Shown: positions 62,036 to 64,000 of the stretch, one piece after another
How positions within the stretch are numbered: position 1 is the first letter of the stretch
How the letters are laid out: the number at the start of each line of letters is the position of its first letter
Assembly (NCBI RefSeq): GCF_007096385.1
Contig: NZ_VJWL01000002.1
Location: 62,001-126,000 of the forward strand
Reading direction: 5' to 3'
Length of the DNA stretch: 64,000 nt
From: Aliidiomarina halalkaliphila
GTDB taxonomy: Bacteria; Pseudomonadota; Gammaproteobacteria; Enterobacterales; Alteromonadaceae
Translations under genes and position numbers: made by a program
Notes under the pieces: model-generated
Database searches by the model: none
Told to the model about the DNA's origin: nothing
Seen by the model: the letters and a program-made list of their open reading frames with translations, nothing else

Positions 62036-63043
62036 TTAGTGACCGGTCACTTTCTCTGCAATCACTTGGAACAAATCACCTTCGCCAAGTTGATAAGCAG
62101 TCACGTTCCCTAACGTTGTATCTGCAATGTTCTTCAATGCCTCACGGGTAAAGAATCCTTGGTGACCTGTGATTAACACATTGGGGAATGTGAGTAAGCG
62201 CATAAAGACATCGTCTTGAATCACTTCCGAGGACAGATCTGAGAAAAACAAGTCGCCTTCCTCTTCGTAAACATCGAGCCCAAGCGCACCGAGTTGACCC
62301 GACTTTAATGCTTGAATGGCGGCTTTCGTATCCACCATTTTCCCGCGACTCGTGTTAATCAGCATGAGTCCTTTTTTACAGGCGTTGAGAACGTCCCCAT
62401 TAATGAGATGATGTGTCGCAGGAGTGAGGGGGCAATGTAAGGATAGAATATCTACCTGCGGAATCATTTCTGCAAAAGAGACGACCTTAAACTCGCGTTG
62501 CACTTCGGGGCTTGGATCCGGATCGCTAATTAGCACCTGGCAGCCCATGGCCCGCATAATACGAGCAAAAATCTCACCAATTTTCCCGGCTCCGACAACG
62601 CCAATGGTTTTACCGGCGAGGTCAAATCCAAGCAGGCCATCAAGAGCAAAGTTGCCCTCGCGCACGCGGTTGTAGGCACGGTGGGTTTTCCTATTGAGAG
62701 TGAGAATCAGGGCGAGGGCATGCTCTGCGACCGCATGGGGAGAATAGGCGGGTACACGTGCAACGGTAATGCCTAATTGCTCTGCGGCGACTAGATCCAC
62801 GTTATTAAAGCCGGCACAACGGAGGACGATCAACTCCGTCCCACCTGCCTTTAGCAACTCGAGCACTGACCTGTTTACGATATCGTTCACAAACACGCAT
62901 ACAGCAGCAAAGCCTTGGGCAAGCTTTGCGCTGTCCTGATTAAGCGGAAGCTCAAAGAATGTCATATCGTGGGCGTGACCTACATTGGCCTGACAAAAGG
63001 AATTGCGGTCGTAGGTCTTGCTGCTAAAAAATGCGATCTTCAT
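62036..63043 (-). CDS. ldhA: D-lactate dehydrogenase / 2-hydroxyacid dehydrogenase
   Basis: This 335-residue NAD-dependent enzyme has the nucleotide motif GVVGAGKIGEIFARIM, catalytic Arg in INTSRGKMVD, Glu in GLDVYEEEGDLFF and His in VLITGHQGFFT, matching the D-LDH LdhA type. It interconverts pyruvate and D-lactate. It is 14 bp upstream of the permease start and likely forms an operon with it. Confidence 0.93.
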   Translation of the reverse strand: MKIAFFSSKTYDRNSFCQANVGHAHDMTFFELPLNQDSAKLAQGFAAVCVFVNDIVNRSVLELLKAGGTELIVLRCAGFNNVDLVAAEQLGITVARVPAYSPHAVAEHALALILTLNRKTHRAYNRVREGNFALDGLLGFDLAGKTIGVVGAGKIGEIFARIMRAMGCQVLISDPDPSPEVQREFKVVSFAEMIPQVDILSLHCPLTPATHHLINGDVLNACKKGLMLINTSRGKMVDTKAAIQALKSGQLGALGLDVYEEEGDLFFSDLSSEVIQDDVFMRLLTFPNVLITGHQGFFTREALKNIADTTLGNVTAYQLGEGDLFQVIAEKVTGH

Positions 63044-63302
63044 AGTGGGTCCCTATCCTGTGTTTACACCAGTATAGTAGCCAAATGCCCACTGTGAACT
63101 ATTGATCTGAGTTCTAATTCGTTGAAAAAACATGGATTAAGCGACAGAAGCTAAAGAGCTATATAGCTATCTGCTTCAAGGTATCGGGGGTAAGCTGCGG
63201 GGAGCTAGCTTGAGGGAGTTGACGCGCTGGTATGGAGCCAAAGGGGCAGGGCGAAAAGAAAAAGGAATGAACCCGATGAAGGAAAGGGATACCACTATAT
63301 CC
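63044..63302. other. Intergenic region between ldhA and glyS
   Basis: About 259 bp upstream of ldhA. I see no convincing gene. The ldhA promoter should be here. Confidence 0.3.
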
Positions 63303-63345
63303 ATAAAAAAGCCCCAGTACATGTTGGGTACTGGGGCTTTCGCTT
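63303..63345. terminator. Intrinsic terminator after glyS
   Basis: AAGCCCCAGTAC and GTACTGGGGCTT (63309-63339, 7-nt loop) form a 12-bp stem. On the minus strand it is followed by a run of Ts, so it ends the glyS transcript. Confidence 0.93.
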
Positions 63346-63362
63346 GTTCGGTGAAACGGGTG

Positions 63363-64000
63363 CTAGCTCTGCAGTAACGAAATATCTGCGATATTTAAGA
63401 ACTGATTGCGCAGTTGATTAAGCAAGGCGAGCCGGTTTGCCCGTACTGCGTCATCATCGGCGTTTACCATGACTTCATCGAAGAAAGTATCCACTGGCTC
63501 TCGTAGGGTGGCTAGCGCGGTCAGCGCCGCAGCGTAGTCACCAGACTCCGCTGCATGGCTTACTTGCTCACGAATCCCTTGTAGCGCTCCGTACAACGCC
63601 TTTTCCGCTGTTTCTGAGAGCAGGCCTTCATCAATACTGCTATTCACGGATTCCGCTTTGCTCAGAATATTACTCACACGCTTGTTGGCGGCGGCTAACG
63701 CTTCCGCTTGTGGGTGTGAGCGGAACTCAGTGACTGCTTTCACGCGACGGTCGAAATCGAGGGCCACGGTGGGGCGACGGGCCAGCACTGCTTGGATGAC
63801 ATCCACAGGTATTTGTTGGTCTTGATACCAGGCACGGAAGCGTCCCAATAAGAAATCAACCACTTGGTCTTGTACTTCGCTCGGTTTTGTTACCAAGGTG
63901 CCATAAGACTCGATCGCCGTTTTTACCAGCATGTTTAAATCGAGGTTCAGTTGCTTCTCAACTAGAATGCGGAGCATACCAATGGCGGCACGACGCAAGC
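63363..64000 (-). CDS. glyS: Glycyl-tRNA synthetase beta subunit (C-terminal part; 5' end outside window)
   Basis: The last 212 or so residues are visible, beginning [21 protein letters not shown], a conserved GlyS segment, and covering the C-terminal DALR-type anticodon-binding domain (AVEPFFDxVMVN-like [16 protein letters not shown]). It charges tRNA-Gly together with GlyQ. The gene enters from beyond position 64000. Confidence 0.96.
   Translation of the reverse strand, partial: LRRAAIGMLRILVEKQLNLDLNMLVKTAIESYGTLVTKPSEVQDQVVDFLLGRFRAWYQDQQIPVDVIQAVLARRPTVALDFDRRVKAVTEFRSHPQAEALAAANKRVSNILSKAESVNSSIDEGLLSETAEKALYGALQGIREQVSHAAESGDYAAALTALATLREPVDTFFDEVMVNADDDAVRANRLALLNQLRNQFLNIADISLLQS

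Overview
The window is a gammaproteobacterial chromosome segment that spans the replication-origin region and the glmS locus. The core gene order (glmU-glmS, atpIBEFHAGDC, parB-parA-rsmG-mnmG, an oriC-like region, mioC, then mnmE-yidC-yidD-rnpA-rpmH, dnaA-dnaN-recF-gyrB, glyS) and the ParB-site sequence TGTTCCACGTGGAACA fit a marine Alteromonadales-like bacterium (Idiomarinaceae or a relative). That taxonomic reading is from gene order and protein character only; no rRNA is present.

Positions 1-26076 are the right-hand part of a large Tn7-family transposon inserted at the classical attTn7 site just downstream of glmS. Its right end is three tandem 20-bp TnsB-site-like repeats at 26011-26070 followed by ACCACA; its left end lies beyond position 1. 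The transposition operon tnsA-tnsB-tnsC-tnsD-tnsE (21675 down to 14012) is complete and runs without a break into a sixth, unrecognised gene (12981-14015). Cargo includes a tightly packed defence operon on the minus strand, hsdR / AAA-TOPRIM ATPase / hsdM / hsdS / sir2 / herA (9083 to beyond 1). It also includes two nearly identical IS30-family copies, a YqhA-like membrane protein gene between them, an orphan membrane-anchored protein, and a 1345-residue NACHT NTPase with a C-terminal PD-(D/E)XK nuclease-like domain. The NACHT gene sits in an unusual slot between tnsA and the right end. A fourth TnsB-site-like repeat remains at the tnsA promoter, 4.3 kb from the end.

Positions 26077-41746 are core genes, nearly all on the minus strand: glmS and glmU (amino-sugar precursors of the cell wall), a YfaZ-like outer-membrane protein, the complete F1Fo ATP synthase operon, chromosome partition genes parA/parB, and the rsmG and mnmG RNA-modification genes. 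Positions 41947-42240 look like oriC: AT-rich 13-mer-like repeats, many GATC sites and several DnaA boxes.

Positions 42286-51412 hold mioC, a SulP-type transporter with a tandem universal stress protein, a small DksA/TraR-type zinc-finger protein, several membrane proteins, a dicarboxylate/amino-acid symporter, a patatin-like protein, mnmE and a periplasmic solute-binding-like protein. Positions 51472-60376 are the conserved yidC-yidD-rnpA-rpmH / dnaA-dnaN-recF-gyrB cluster, with two parS sites inside recF and one after gyrB. The window ends with a lactate permease, a D-lactate-dehydrogenase-like enzyme and the 3' part of glyS.
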